In this document: positions 1 to 7,301 of the stretch, piece after piece | Numbering within the stretch: position 1 is the stretch's first letter | How the letters are laid out: each line of letters opens with the position of its first letter | NCBI GenBank assembly: GCA_004555635.1 | Contig: SFHN01000057.1 | Coordinates: 1-7,364 of the forward strand | From: [Eubacterium] saphenum | GTDB taxonomy: Bacteria > Bacillota > Clostridia > Oscillospirales > Ruminococcaceae | Length of the DNA: 7,364 nt | Reading direction: 5' to 3' | Notes under the pieces: generated by a model | What the model was told of the DNA's origin: nothing | Database searches by the model: none | Seen by the model: the letters and a program-made list of their open reading frames with translations, nothing else | Position numbers and translations under genes: made by a program

Positions 1-2188
1 CAAGGCGCGCGTCGTACTTTATCGCCGCGTCAACCACCGTCTGATAATCAACGTCCTTTCCGAGGTCGATTACGTCAAAGCCGTAGTTTTCAAGCAGGGT
101 CTTCACAATGTTCTTTCCTATGTCGTGGATATCTCCCTTGACCGTGCAAAGCACAACGCGCCCGCGGCTCTCGCTTTCGCCGCCGCGCTGAGCAATAACG
201 CGCTTTACAACGTCGAACGCCGACTGCGCAGCGCCCGCCGACTGAATAAGCTGCGGCAGGAAGATTATCCCCTTTTCAAAGCGCTCGCCTGCGGTGTCCA
301 GCGCGGGAATAAGCTCGTCGTTAATAATGTCCATCGGGTCTTTTCCTGCGTCAAGCAAAACCTGCGCCGCCTGCGCACACTCGGCTTTAAGCCCGTTTGC
401 GACAGCGTGCGCGATATCGCTGCCAACGGCGGCTGTCTGAGCGGCAGCAGCGCCCGACTTCACCGAGGTTGTAACTATATTGTCTGCGCCGAAATGCTCT
501 ATGAACTCGGCGCCGTTTCTGTCATAGCCCGAAAGCAGGCGGAACGCGCTGACCGCTCCCGCCATCGAAGCGACGTTCGGATTGATTATCGGCAGGGTAA
601 GCCCGTTGTTCATCGCCATTGTGAGGAACGTGCTGTTTACCAGCTCACGGTTCGGCAGCCCGAACGAGATGTTCGACACGCCGAGCACTGTTTTCAGCCC
701 AAGCCGCTCGGTAACCATCTTCACCGCTTTAAGCGTTTCGGCGGCGCCGTCCTGCTCGGCGGACGCGGTGAGCGTAAGGCAGTCGATATAGATGTCGCGC
801 TTCGGAATTCCGAGAGCAAGCGCGCGGTTCATTATCTTTTCGGCAATGGCAAAGCGCTCCTCCGCCTTCTGCGGAATGCCGTTTTCGTCAAGCGTAAGCC
901 CGACGACAGCCGCGCCGTATTTCTTCACGAGAGGAAGAACCGTACTAAGCTTCTCCTCCTCGCCGTTTACGGAGTTTACGATGGGCTTTCCCGCGACAAC
1001 GCGCAAAGCCGCCTCCAGCACGTCGGTTTCGGTGGTGTCAATCTGAAGCGGCGCGTCGGTAACGCTCTGTACCGCGTCAACTGCCGCAAGCATCATCTCG
1101 CGCTCGTCTATATCGGGAAGCCCGACGTTCACGTCAAGGATTTCCGCGCCGGCGCTTGTCTGCTCGATTGCCTGCCGCATAATATAATCGAGGTCGCGCT
1201 TTCTGAGCGCTTCCTTGAACAGCTTCTTTCCCGTGGGGTTAATCCGCTCGCCAATAATGCGGACGGTGTCGATGGTTACTGTTTTGCTCGGGGAGCAAAC
1301 GGCAGCGGGTATCTCGGCAGGGTGCGGAGTGAACTTCTTTCCCTTAAGTCTGCGTGAAACCGCCGCGATATAGTCGGGCGTTGTTCCGCAGCAGCCGCCG
1401 AACACCTTTACCCCAAGCGCCGCAATCTTCTCGATTTCATCGGCATACTGCTCGGGCGTTACGTCGTAGAGGTTGGTTTTCGGGTCGGGAAGCCCCGCGT
1501 TCGGGCGGATAATAACGGGCACGGACGACCAGCGCATAATTTCCTCTGCGATAGGCAGCGCCTCGGCAGGACCGAGCGAACAGTTCATTCCGACAACGTC
1601 CGCGCCCAGTCCCGCCAGCGTCAGCGCCATTGCGGAAGCGGAGCAGCCCGTAAACGTGCGGCGGTTTTCCTCAAAGCTCATAGTGCAGACAACGGGCAGG
1701 TCGGTGTTTTCCTTTGCCGCAAGCAGGGCGGTTTTTATCTCCATAAGGTCGGTCATCGTTTCGATAGCGATAAAGTCCGCGCCCCTGCCCGCAAGCATAA
1801 TCTCCTTGAACATATCGTATGCCTCGTCAACGGGCATATCCCCTGTCGGGCGCATCATTCTGCCGAGCGAGCCGACATCAAGCGCCACGAGGACATCTGT
1901 CCCCTCCGCCGCCTTTCGCGCAAGCTCAATCGCACGCTCGACAACCTCGGTCACGGTGTACTTGCTGTTGCGCAGCTTGTGGCGGTTTGCGCCAAACGTG
2001 TTTGTGTACACCGCCTGCGCGCCTGCGGCGATATACTTTCTGTGGATTTCCACCAACAGGTCGGGGTTCGTAAAGTTAAGCTCCTCGGGAAGTCCGCCGA
2101 GCTTAAGCCCGCTCGCCTGAAGCATTGTTCCCATCGCGCCGTCAAGCACTATGTATTCGTCGTTATTCAGCAGTTCTCTGAAGGTCAT
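1..2188 (-). CDS. metH: Cobalamin-dependent methionine synthase, 5' part (runs off the left edge)
   Basis: This enzyme transfers a methyl group from 5-methyltetrahydrofolate to homocysteine through cobalamin, giving methionine and tetrahydrofolate in the cytoplasm. My translation gives 729 visible residues. Residues about 1-290 are the homocysteine-binding barrel: LDGAMGT at 15-21, and zinc ligands C203 (in MNCSLGP), C266 and C267 (in FGGCCGT). Residues about 305-575 are the pterin-binding barrel (IGERINPTGKK at 311-321, NSTFL near 518). Residues about 590-665 are the cobalamin cap, with F637 and L644 at the spacing of E. coli F708/L715. The cobalamin-binding Rossmann domain begins near 675, with DIHDIG at 686-691; H688 is the lower axial cobalt ligand. 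The ATG at 2188-2186 follows AAAGGAG by 6 nt and lies inside the last 26 bases of the preceding gene, suggesting coupling. The cut-off falls within the B12 domain, so a C-terminal AdoMet reactivation domain cannot be judged. The family is near certain; the start is well supported. Confidence 0.96.
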   Translation of the reverse strand, partial: MTFRELLNNDEYIVLDGAMGTMLQASGLKLGGLPEELNFTNPDLLVEIHRKYIAAGAQAVYTNTFGANRHKLRNSKYTVTEVVERAIELARKAAEGTDVLVALDVGSLGRMMRPTGDMPVDEAYDMFKEIMLAGRGADFIAIETMTDLMEIKTALLAAKENTDLPVVCTMSFEENRRTFTGCSASAMALTLAGLGADVVGMNCSLGPAEALPIAEEIMRWSSVPVIIRPNAGLPDPKTNLYDVTPEQYADEIEKIAALGVKVFGGCCGTTPDYIAAVSRRLKGKKFTPHPAEIPAAVCSPSKTVTIDTVRIIGERINPTGKKLFKEALRKRDLDYIMRQAIEQTSAGAEILDVNVGLPDIDEREMMLAAVDAVQSVTDAPLQIDTTETDVLEAALRVVAGKPIVNSVNGEEEKLSTVLPLVKKYGAAVVGLTLDENGIPQKAEERFAIAEKIMNRALALGIPKRDIYIDCLTLTASAEQDGAAETLKAVKMVTERLGLKTVLGVSNISFGLPNRELVNSTFLTMAMNNGLTLPIINPNVASMAGAVSAFRLLSGYDRNGAEFIEHFGADNIVTTSVKSGAAAAQTAAVGSDIAHAVANGLKAECAQAAQVLLDAGKDPMDIINDELIPALDTAGERFEKGIIFLPQLIQSAGAAQSAFDVVKRVIAQRGGESESRGRVVLCTVKGDIHDIGKNIVKTLLENYGFDVIDLGKDVDYQTVVDAAIKYDARL

Positions 2189-3503
2189 TTCGTTCTCCTT
2201 TGTTCTTTGTGTTATTTATCTCGTCCAGAAGCCCCTCAAGCGCGGCAAGCTGGTCTGTTGTCGGGGTGAGGTCGCCGTAGCGCACGCCGTTGTAAACCTC
2301 GACCATCTCCGCAATTCCCTCGCGGCGAAAGGCGCTCTCGCCTTTTTTTCGGTGAATTGTCGTCGTGTCCTGCGGAAGCCGCGCAAACGGCGTATCCGAA
2401 AGCCGGTGCAGAAAAATCGCATAGCCAACGCGGTATTTCAGCCGCGGGTCGCGCTCCTCGCGGTAGCGCTTCAGTAAAAGCATAAGCTGCTTTTTGCGGC
2501 TGCGCGGGTTGTTCTGCTTTACGGCAAAGTCGGTTACTTCGTCGATATAGGGAAGCTTTTCGGGCTTTGCGCTCTCCCTGAACATCGGGGCGAAAAACTC
2601 CTTTATCGCTTCCCAAATCTGCCGTCTGAAGCGAATGATGAACACGACAAGCATCGCTAAAAACAGCAGGCGGAGTATCTCCGAGAACGGGTTATCCGCC
2701 GTATCAAGCCCCATCATCTCGCCGGAAGGCGCTTCGTTTTCAAGCTCGGGCGCTTCTGTCGGAGAGTCCTTAACAAGCGAAAGCAAAAGCCGCACAAGCG
2801 CCGCTAGCCCGCCAGCGATAAGCTCCGCCAAAGGCTTTGCGAACAGGAACAGCCCGACAATTATAATACTCACGACCGAGATAATAAGCATATTGTAGCT
2901 GCGAAGCCCGTTCGGAAGAACCGCTCGCCCGCCGCTCCTCTGCGCGGTGCAGACGTCAATGTTCGTCTGATTTGCAAGCACCGCCGAAAGCACGATTATC
3001 CCGCCGAATACCAAGCAAAGCTGAAAGACGCCTGCCGCATACAGTTCCTCCCTGTGAGTGAACCACAGCAGCACCGAGGAAATTATCGCGCCCGTAAAGT
3101 AGATAACAACCCAAGCGGTAGTAAAAGTGTCGGAATAGCTTAGCGAATAGGTGTGATGCCCGCCGTAATATGCAAGGAAGCACGCAGGCAGAATGTAGAT
3201 GTAAAAGCCCGACGACAGCCCGAATACCGCAACGAGAACGCAGAAAACTCCAGCAGGAACAAGCACCGCCGCGCGCGACAAAAACAGCGCCCAGCCCTTT
3301 TTCAGTATTGTGTGCTCCGCACCGTGAGCGTATGCAGCCGCAAGGCGCCCAAGCGCGTAAAATATCGCAAAGCAGGCGAAAAGCGCGGCATAGTGCAACG
3401 GATTGTAGCGGTAGTAAGATATTCCCTCAATCGTTACGATAAACGGAAACAGCGCGAGAATCTGCCCCGCAGAAGCCATAATGCCAAAAGCCTTCTTATT
3501 CAT
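2163..3503 (-). CDS. Polytopic membrane protein with DUF4129-like C-terminal tail
   Basis: 446 residues. I see roughly nine hydrophobic stretches, near residues 8-27, 37-57, 72-95, 98-113, 128-148, 156-177, 204-222, 225-244 and 276-291. An acidic linker (about 247-272) lies between the last two. The remaining 150 residues are basic and soluble, probably cytoplasmic. The tail carries a short helix-rich pattern ending in VEVYNGVRYG (401-410), which resembles the Y-x-x-(V/A)RYG end of DUF4129. DUF4129 proteins usually sit beside MoxR ATPases and DUF58 proteins, as here, often fused to a transglutaminase domain. No transglutaminase Cys-His-Asp core is evident in this protein. The start ATG shares one base with the stop of the DUF58 gene (TGATG), with AGGTG 7 nt upstream, so translation is probably coupled. 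The end overlaps metH by 26 nt. The biochemical role is unknown; a membrane partner of the MoxR ATPase is the inference. The DUF4129 assignment rests partly on gene order. Confidence 0.72.
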   Translation of the reverse strand: MNKKAFGIMASAGQILALFPFIVTIEGISYYRYNPLHYAALFACFAIFYALGRLAAAYAHGAEHTILKKGWALFLSRAAVLVPAGVFCVLVAVFGLSSGFYIYILPACFLAYYGGHHTYSLSYSDTFTTAWVVIYFTGAIISSVLLWFTHREELYAAGVFQLCLVFGGIIVLSAVLANQTNIDVCTAQRSGGRAVLPNGLRSYNMLIISVVSIIIVGLFLFAKPLAELIAGGLAALVRLLLSLVKDSPTEAPELENEAPSGEMMGLDTADNPFSEILRLLFLAMLVVFIIRFRRQIWEAIKEFFAPMFRESAKPEKLPYIDEVTDFAVKQNNPRSRKKQLMLLLKRYREERDPRLKYRVGYAIFLHRLSDTPFARLPQDTTTIHRKKGESAFRREGIAEMVEVYNGVRYGDLTPTTDQLAALEGLLDEINNTKNKGERNDLQRTAE

Positions 3504-4624
3504 CAGCCGTCACCTGCCTCGTCAGAACAATGCACCCGCGGAAAGGTAAATACCTCGCAGAAATCGGTTTGTTCGATGTGGTTTGAGAAAATCACAAACC
3601 GCACGCCCTGTCCGCTGAGTGTGCGGAAGGTTTCCTCAGCAAAGGGGCTTAAAAACTGCCCGATGTAGACAATATCGGTGTATCCGTGCAGCGAAATATG
3701 CCGCAGGAAATCGTCGATATGCTCGCCGCAGCCGTTTTTCAGCTCGGCAAGCAGGCGCAGAAGCTTTATCGTATGCTCATATCCCGAAGCTGCTTCCTCG
3801 CAGACAGCGGGCTGAGCGGAAGCGAAAAGCGCAACCTCCGCGCGCTGCTTAAAGCAAACGTCAAGCACGAAAGCCGCCGCCTTTATCTGCCCCTCAAGAG
3901 CGGAAAGCGCGAGCTTTATGCGCTCATCGTTTACCGAACGCCCCATATTCATCAGGACAAGAACGCGCCGCTCGGTAGTATATTCGTTGTTGTACACCAT
4001 AAGCGCGCCCGTGCGGGCGGTCTGCGCCCAGTGTATCCTGTTCATCGGCTCTCTGCCGGTGTATTCCTTTGCGCCGGAGATAACAAACGGGTCGGGAAGC
4101 ACAAAGCGCTGCACCGAAATATCCCCGATAAACGCCTCGTCTGACATAATATCCGCGGAAAGCTCGCTCGGCACGGGGAGAACGCGGACGCTCTTTTCCA
4201 CGCGAAAAATGCCCATCGACTTAACCAGACCGAACAAGTCGCTTATCGTCAGCGTAACGTCGTCTACGGTGAAAACGCCGCGCTTTTCGCATTTAACGCG
4301 CCAGGTGCGCTTGCAGCGCTGATAGCCTTTGAGCATAAAAACGCTTGACACCAAGCCGCGCTGCTCGGTTCTGTCGGCGATTACGCTCCCCTGCCCGACA
4401 AAGCTTAGCCAGCGCGAGCAGCGAATTTCCGTCCTTATCCACGGAAGCGGCAGCCATTTCGCGTTTTCAATCTGCTCGACAACCTCGATTTCATCCCCCT
4501 CAAACGCTTCGGGAACGCTTATCGTGATTTCGTAGCTTAATTTTTTCATACCAAAGCGCAGATAAACAAAATACTGTGCGGCAAGCACCGCCGCCAGAAT
4601 AAGCGCCATAGCAACAAGCTGCAC
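3503..4624 (-). CDS. DUF58 domain protein, membrane anchored, partner of the MoxR ATPase
   Basis: 373 residues. One hydrophobic N-terminal helix (about 4-24) anchors it. A beta-rich region follows (about 30-150), then the DUF58 core at about 178-225: DPF, KEYTGREPMNRIHWAQTAR (186-204) and the following LMVYNNEY. This matches the family pattern of R/K-x-Y, a turn, R-x-I-x-W, then AR. The downstream region folds like a von Willebrand A domain in this family. Here the expected metal-site Asp of the DxSxS motif is replaced by N226 (VLVLMNMGRS), so metal binding may be lost. Translation starts at GTG (4624-4622). The ATG six codons in (4609) is less likely, because a very strong ribosome binding site is placed ideally for the GTG. 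The gene follows moxR by 32 nt and overlaps the next gene by one base. Family members are associated with MoxR ATPases and are suspected to work in envelope protein handling; no specific substrate can be inferred. Confidence 0.9.
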   Translation of the reverse strand: MQLVAMALILAAVLAAQYFVYLRFGMKKLSYEITISVPEAFEGDEIEVVEQIENAKWLPLPWIRTEIRCSRWLSFVGQGSVIADRTEQRGLVSSVFMLKGYQRCKRTWRVKCEKRGVFTVDDVTLTISDLFGLVKSMGIFRVEKSVRVLPVPSELSADIMSDEAFIGDISVQRFVLPDPFVISGAKEYTGREPMNRIHWAQTARTGALMVYNNEYTTERRVLVLMNMGRSVNDERIKLALSALEGQIKAAAFVLDVCFKQRAEVALFASAQPAVCEEAASGYEHTIKLLRLLAELKNGCGEHIDDFLRHISLHGYTDIVYIGQFLSPFAEETFRTLSGQGVRFVIFSNHIEQTDFCEVFTFPRVHCSDEAGDG

Positions 4625-4627
4625 GGT

Positions 4628-4637
4628 ATCACCCCCC
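4628..4637 (-). promoter_or_regulatory. Strong ribosome binding site setting the GTG start of the DUF58 gene
   Basis: On the minus strand this reads GGGGGGTGAT, close to the anti-Shine-Dalgarno complement GGAGGTGAT, and is followed by ACC and then GTG. The spacing from the G-rich core is about 7 nt. It would be about 22 nt from the internal ATG at 4609, too far for efficient use. This is why the GTG start was preferred. Confidence 0.8.
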
Positions 4638-4656
4638 GTTTACTGCGAAAAATAGT

Positions 4657-5592
4657 TTACTCGTTTTCCGTGGGAACGGCAACCGCCGCCAAAACCTGCC
4701 GCAGAACCTCGTCCGCCGCCTTTTCCGCGCCGCCGTTTACGTTGTACCCACGGCAAATCATTCGGTGCTTTATCACATAGGGACAAGCCTCTATAACGTC
4801 CTGCGGCATTGCGTAATCCCTGCCGTCAATCGCCGCCAGCGCGCAAGCCATTTTTTTCAGCGCAACCGCGCCGCGCGTCGAAAGCCCAAGCTTTACGCCC
4901 GCGTGAGAGCGCGTCGCCGCCGCGATATCCGCGATATAAGAAGCGGTAGCCTCGCTCATCTTAACTGCGACGCACTCACGCTGCGCAGAAATAATGTCCT
5001 CCTTCGTGCAGACAGCGTTTATCTCGGGAGCTTCGTTTTCCCCTCGGATAACGTTTATCTCCTCGCCGCGCTCGGGGTAGCCCAGCGCAAGACGTATCAT
5101 AAAGCGGTCAAGCTGCGCCTCGGGGAGAGGGTATGTACCCTGTATCTCTGCGGGGTTCTGCGTTGCGATAACGAAAAACGGCGCGTCAAGCAGTATTGTT
5201 TCGCCGTCTATCGTCGCCTGACGCTCCTCCATACATTCGAGAAGCGCAGACTGCGTGCGCGGCGTCGCACGGTTAATCTCGTCGGCAAGCAGGATATTCG
5301 TAAACACGGGTCCGCGGCGAAGCTTGAACTCCTGCTCCTTTGTGCTGAAGAAGTTTATGCCCGTAATGTCGCTCGGAAGCAGGTCGGGCGTGAACTGTAT
5401 GCGGCGGAAGGCTCCGTCAACCGACTTTGCAAGCGTCCGCGCAAGCAGGGTCTTTCCCGTTCCGGGGACGTCCTCCAGAAGGACGTGTCCGCCCGCAAAC
5501 AGCGCCGCGCAGACAAGGCGAAGCTCGCTGCGCTTTCCCTTTACGCAAAGGGATATGTTGTCAATCAGCTTTTGAGAGAGTTCCTTTGTCAT
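4657..5592 (-). CDS. MoxR-family AAA+ ATPase
   Basis: 311 residues, normal length for the family. ATP-driven chaperone-like enzymes of this group are thought to remodel or activate partner proteins, typically those encoded next door. All AAA+ elements are visible: Walker A DVPGTGKT (41-48, K47), Walker B ILLADEIN (100-107, D104/E105), sensor 1 in ATQNP (N146), an arginine-finger candidate in LDRF (R163), and the sensor 2 region LSTRGA (237-242, R240). The stretch QFTPDLLPSDITG (66-78) and the GTYPLPEAQLDRF block are hallmarks of MoxR (AAA_3) proteins. The ATG start is preceded by GAGG at 6 nt and shares an ATGA overlap of 4 bases with the end of the MATE gene, so translational coupling is likely. 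The DUF58 and DUF4129-like genes follow, the classical arrangement. The protein is predicted to be cytoplasmic, acting at the membrane with these partners. The family is certain; the substrate is unknown. Confidence 0.96.
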   Translation of the reverse strand: MTKELSQKLIDNISLCVKGKRSELRLVCAALFAGGHVLLEDVPGTGKTLLARTLAKSVDGAFRRIQFTPDLLPSDITGINFFSTKEQEFKLRRGPVFTNILLADEINRATPRTQSALLECMEERQATIDGETILLDAPFFVIATQNPAEIQGTYPLPEAQLDRFMIRLALGYPERGEEINVIRGENEAPEINAVCTKEDIISAQRECVAVKMSEATASYIADIAAATRSHAGVKLGLSTRGAVALKKMACALAAIDGRDYAMPQDVIEACPYVIKHRMICRGYNVNGGAEKAADEVLRQVLAAVAVPTENE

Positions 5593-7004
5593 ACTGCACC
5601 TCTTTCTTCCGTCGCGTTTTCCGACGGCATATCTTCATTCGGGAGAGCGCGGAGCGTCCGCACCGCGATAATCACTATCATAATACCGCAGATTGTCCAG
5701 ATAATCGGCTCTGACAGCACAACGCCGAAGTAGCCGCCGATTTCCTTCAGAGAAGCGCCTACCGTGCCGTTCTTTCCGCCGAACAGCGGAATCATAACCG
5801 CGACGGTCACTATTTTCCAAGTAAGCTCGATTATGCTGCAAATTATCGGCACAAGACTTTTGCCAAGCCCCTGAAGTGCGCTCCTAAGCCCAAGCAGCGC
5901 TGCAAGGCAGAAGTAGAACGGAACGTTCCACTTCAGATACAGCACGGCGGTGTCGGCGATTGCAGCGTTTTCCGCGGGGACAATCATTCCTACAAGCGCG
6001 TGACCCGCTATATACACAAGCAAGAGCGCAATCGTCGCCCAGCAGAAGCTTAGCGTGAGCGAATCGCGTATGCCCGTTTTTATGCGGCAGTATTTCTTCG
6101 CGCCGCGGTTCTGCGAGCAGAACGTGACAATCGTCGCGTTGAGCGCGGAGAACGGCATAATCGTGAGCGAAAAAATCTTTCGTGCGGCGGTGTGCGCGGC
6201 GATAATGTCCTCGCCGAAGCCGTTTATTCCCTTTTGCAGAACTATCGAGCCGAGGTCAACGATAGAATACATCAGCGCCATTCCAAGTCCCGCCGAAAGC
6301 AGCTCCGATGTGCTTTGAGCGGTAAACACGAAATTTTCCTTTCGGATTAGCAAAAACGGGCGCTTTTTTATCAAGTAAACGAAGCATATCACGGCGGAGA
6401 TAAGCTGCGCCGCAACCGTTGCCAGAGCCGCACCCGCAACGCCCATTTCCAGCCCGACAACCAACAGCAGGTCAAGCCCGATGTTAAGGACCGTGGATAT
6501 TACAAGGATAATTACTGGCACAAGGCTGTCGCCAACGGCTCGCAGAATGCTCGCTTCAAGGTTATACACCAGCGTCACCACAAGCCCCACCGCGACAATC
6601 GACAGGTATGTGCGCGCCTCATCGAAAATGCTCTCGGGCGTGTCAAGCACATTCAGCAGCGGGGTTATGAAGCAGAGTATTCCCGTGATAATCAGCGCGG
6701 TAGCTAACCCCGAAAAGGTAATCATACGCGCGATATTTCGGCGCATTTCCTCATAGTCGCCCGCGCCGAAGCTTTTCGCAACAACGATAGCAAAGCCCGT
6801 TGTAAGCCCGTTTGTTATGTTAATCATCAGCGACACGACAGAAGCCGTTGACCCGACGGCGGAAAGCGAGCTTTTGCCGAGGTGCTGACCTATGATTATC
6901 GTGTCGGTAAGGTTATATGCCTGCTGAAAAATACTTCCCATAAGTATCGGCAGCGCAAACATAATTATCAGCTTCAGCGGGCTGCCTTTTGTAAGGTCTT
7001 TCAT
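5589..7004 (-). CDS. MATE family cation-coupled multidrug/metabolite efflux transporter
   Basis: 471 residues, typical for MATE transporters. I count about twelve hydrophobic segments in two halves (roughly 12-32, 47-75, 93-115, 132-155, 160-185, 190-212, then 237-258, 275-298, 318-340, 355-375, 385-405, 430-450). The N-terminus, with LTKGSPLKLIIMFALPI then QQAYNLTDTIIIGQHLG and LSAVGSTASV, is characteristic of the clostridial NorM/MepA-like branch. The second half repeats the pattern (AAHTAARKIF, then NATIVTFCSQNRGAKK). These proteins exchange Na+ or H+ for organic cations or other metabolites at the cytoplasmic membrane. The start ATG has GAGG 8 nt upstream. The short cytoplasmic tail ends in a 4-base ATGA overlap with the moxR-like gene. 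It lies 47 nt after the small DUF3006-like gene with no terminator between them. Substrate cannot be predicted. Pairing with the MoxR module is not a common functional link, so the shared operon may be incidental. Confidence 0.94.
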   Translation of the reverse strand: MKDLTKGSPLKLIIMFALPILMGSIFQQAYNLTDTIIIGQHLGKSSLSAVGSTASVVSLMINITNGLTTGFAIVVAKSFGAGDYEEMRRNIARMITFSGLATALIITGILCFITPLLNVLDTPESIFDEARTYLSIVAVGLVVTLVYNLEASILRAVGDSLVPVIILVISTVLNIGLDLLLVVGLEMGVAGAALATVAAQLISAVICFVYLIKKRPFLLIRKENFVFTAQSTSELLSAGLGMALMYSIVDLGSIVLQKGINGFGEDIIAAHTAARKIFSLTIMPFSALNATIVTFCSQNRGAKKYCRIKTGIRDSLTLSFCWATIALLLVYIAGHALVGMIVPAENAAIADTAVLYLKWNVPFYFCLAALLGLRSALQGLGKSLVPIICSIIELTWKIVTVAVMIPLFGGKNGTVGASLKEIGGYFGVVLSEPIIWTICGIMIVIIAVRTLRALPNEDMPSENATEERGAV

Positions 7005-7051
7005 TGTTGTTTCCTCTGTTTTATCTATGTATCTCTTTTGTTCCGTTTATT

Positions 7052-7216
7052 TCAGATAACCTCATAGGTTAAGTTCTCATAATGTAGCTTTACGCCGATA
7101 TCTGTTTCCTCGGGGAGAAGAAAAAGCGCTATGAAAAGTTCCTCGCCGCTCGCGGTATCGCGCAGCGTCGCATACTCGCCCTCTATCTTTACTACTTCGT
7201 AATCGTGCGGTTCCAT
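7052..7216 (-). CDS. Small DUF3006-like protein, 54 residues
   Basis: The protein runs from MEPHDYEVVK to NLTYEVI. It is acidic and predicted to be mostly beta strand, with no signal peptide or membrane helix. The layout is a strand pair around IEGEYATLRD (11-20), then a hydrophobic strand ending in LLPEETDIGVKL (33-44), then Y-E-V-I at the end. This resembles DUF3006 small proteins (R-x-E-G-x-x-A-V-L, then LP-x-x-x-x-x-G, then a final strand), but that is a judgement by eye. The frame stays open upstream to an ATG at 7315. I chose the ATG at 7216 because AAAGGTGAT stands 4 bases before it and because the upstream part covers promoter-like DNA and reads as non-protein-like, Cys/His/Pro-rich sequence. 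It is the first gene of the leftward unit, 47 nt ahead of the MATE gene. Its function is unknown. Confidence 0.72.
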   Translation of the reverse strand: MEPHDYEVVKIEGEYATLRDTASGEELFIALFLLPEETDIGVKLHYENLTYEVI

Positions 7217-7220
7217 TGAA

Positions 7221-7229
7221 ATCACCTTT
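7221..7229 (-). promoter_or_regulatory. Ribosome binding site deciding the start of the small gene
   Basis: On the minus strand AAAGGTGAT is followed by TTCA and the ATG at 7216-7214. It matches the 3' part of the consensus AGGAGGTGAT and the style used before other genes here (AGGTGA, GGGTGAT). No comparable site precedes the alternative upstream ATG at 7315. Confidence 0.7.
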
Positions 7230-7238
7230 CCCTTTGAC

Positions 7239-7267
7239 TTGACATTGCGAAACAGATGCGGTACAAT
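7239..7267 (+). promoter_or_regulatory. Near-consensus sigma-A promoter pointing right, out of the window
   Basis: A perfect -35 box TTGACA (7239-7244) is followed by exactly 17 bases and the -10 box TACAAT (7262-7267, five of six consensus bases). Transcription would begin near 7274 and run right, opposite to every gene in the window. A second TTGAC lies directly before the -35 box (7234-7238), making a tandem. The likely target is a gene beyond the right edge. The motif match is strong; activity is inferred. Confidence 0.65.
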
Positions 7268-7301
7268 ACAGATCATATTCGGGACAAAATGTATCGCACA
7301 G

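Noticed and set aside
125..1357. A 410-codon open frame on the plus strand.
   Set aside because: It lies wholly opposite metH, whose translation shows continuous homology-grade motifs. The plus-strand product is Arg/His/Cys-rich with no domain pattern. It is an antisense shadow of a biased-codon gene.
1473..2120. A 215-codon open frame on the plus strand, rich in Ser and Ala.
   Set aside because: It is opposite the homocysteine-binding domain of metH, and its low-complexity composition is what the complement of that gene gives.
2189..2600. SAM or cobalamin riboswitch upstream of metH.
   Set aside because: The region is fully coding for the DUF4129-like protein with continuous sense translation; no leader-type structure or conserved riboswitch core was recognised.
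4609..4624. ATG at 4609 as the start of the DUF58 gene.
   Set aside because: The ribosome binding site at 4628-4637 is spaced for the GTG at 4624, and the longer form keeps the complete hydrophobic anchor.
4765..5733. A 322-codon open frame on the plus strand.
   Set aside because: It is antisense to the MoxR ATPase and the end of the MATE gene. The product is Arg-rich and motif-free and has no credible ribosome binding site context.
7005..7051. Separate promoter or terminator between the small gene and the MATE gene.
   Set aside because: The 47 bases hold a ribosome binding site but no paired -35/-10 boxes or hairpin with T-run that I could support.
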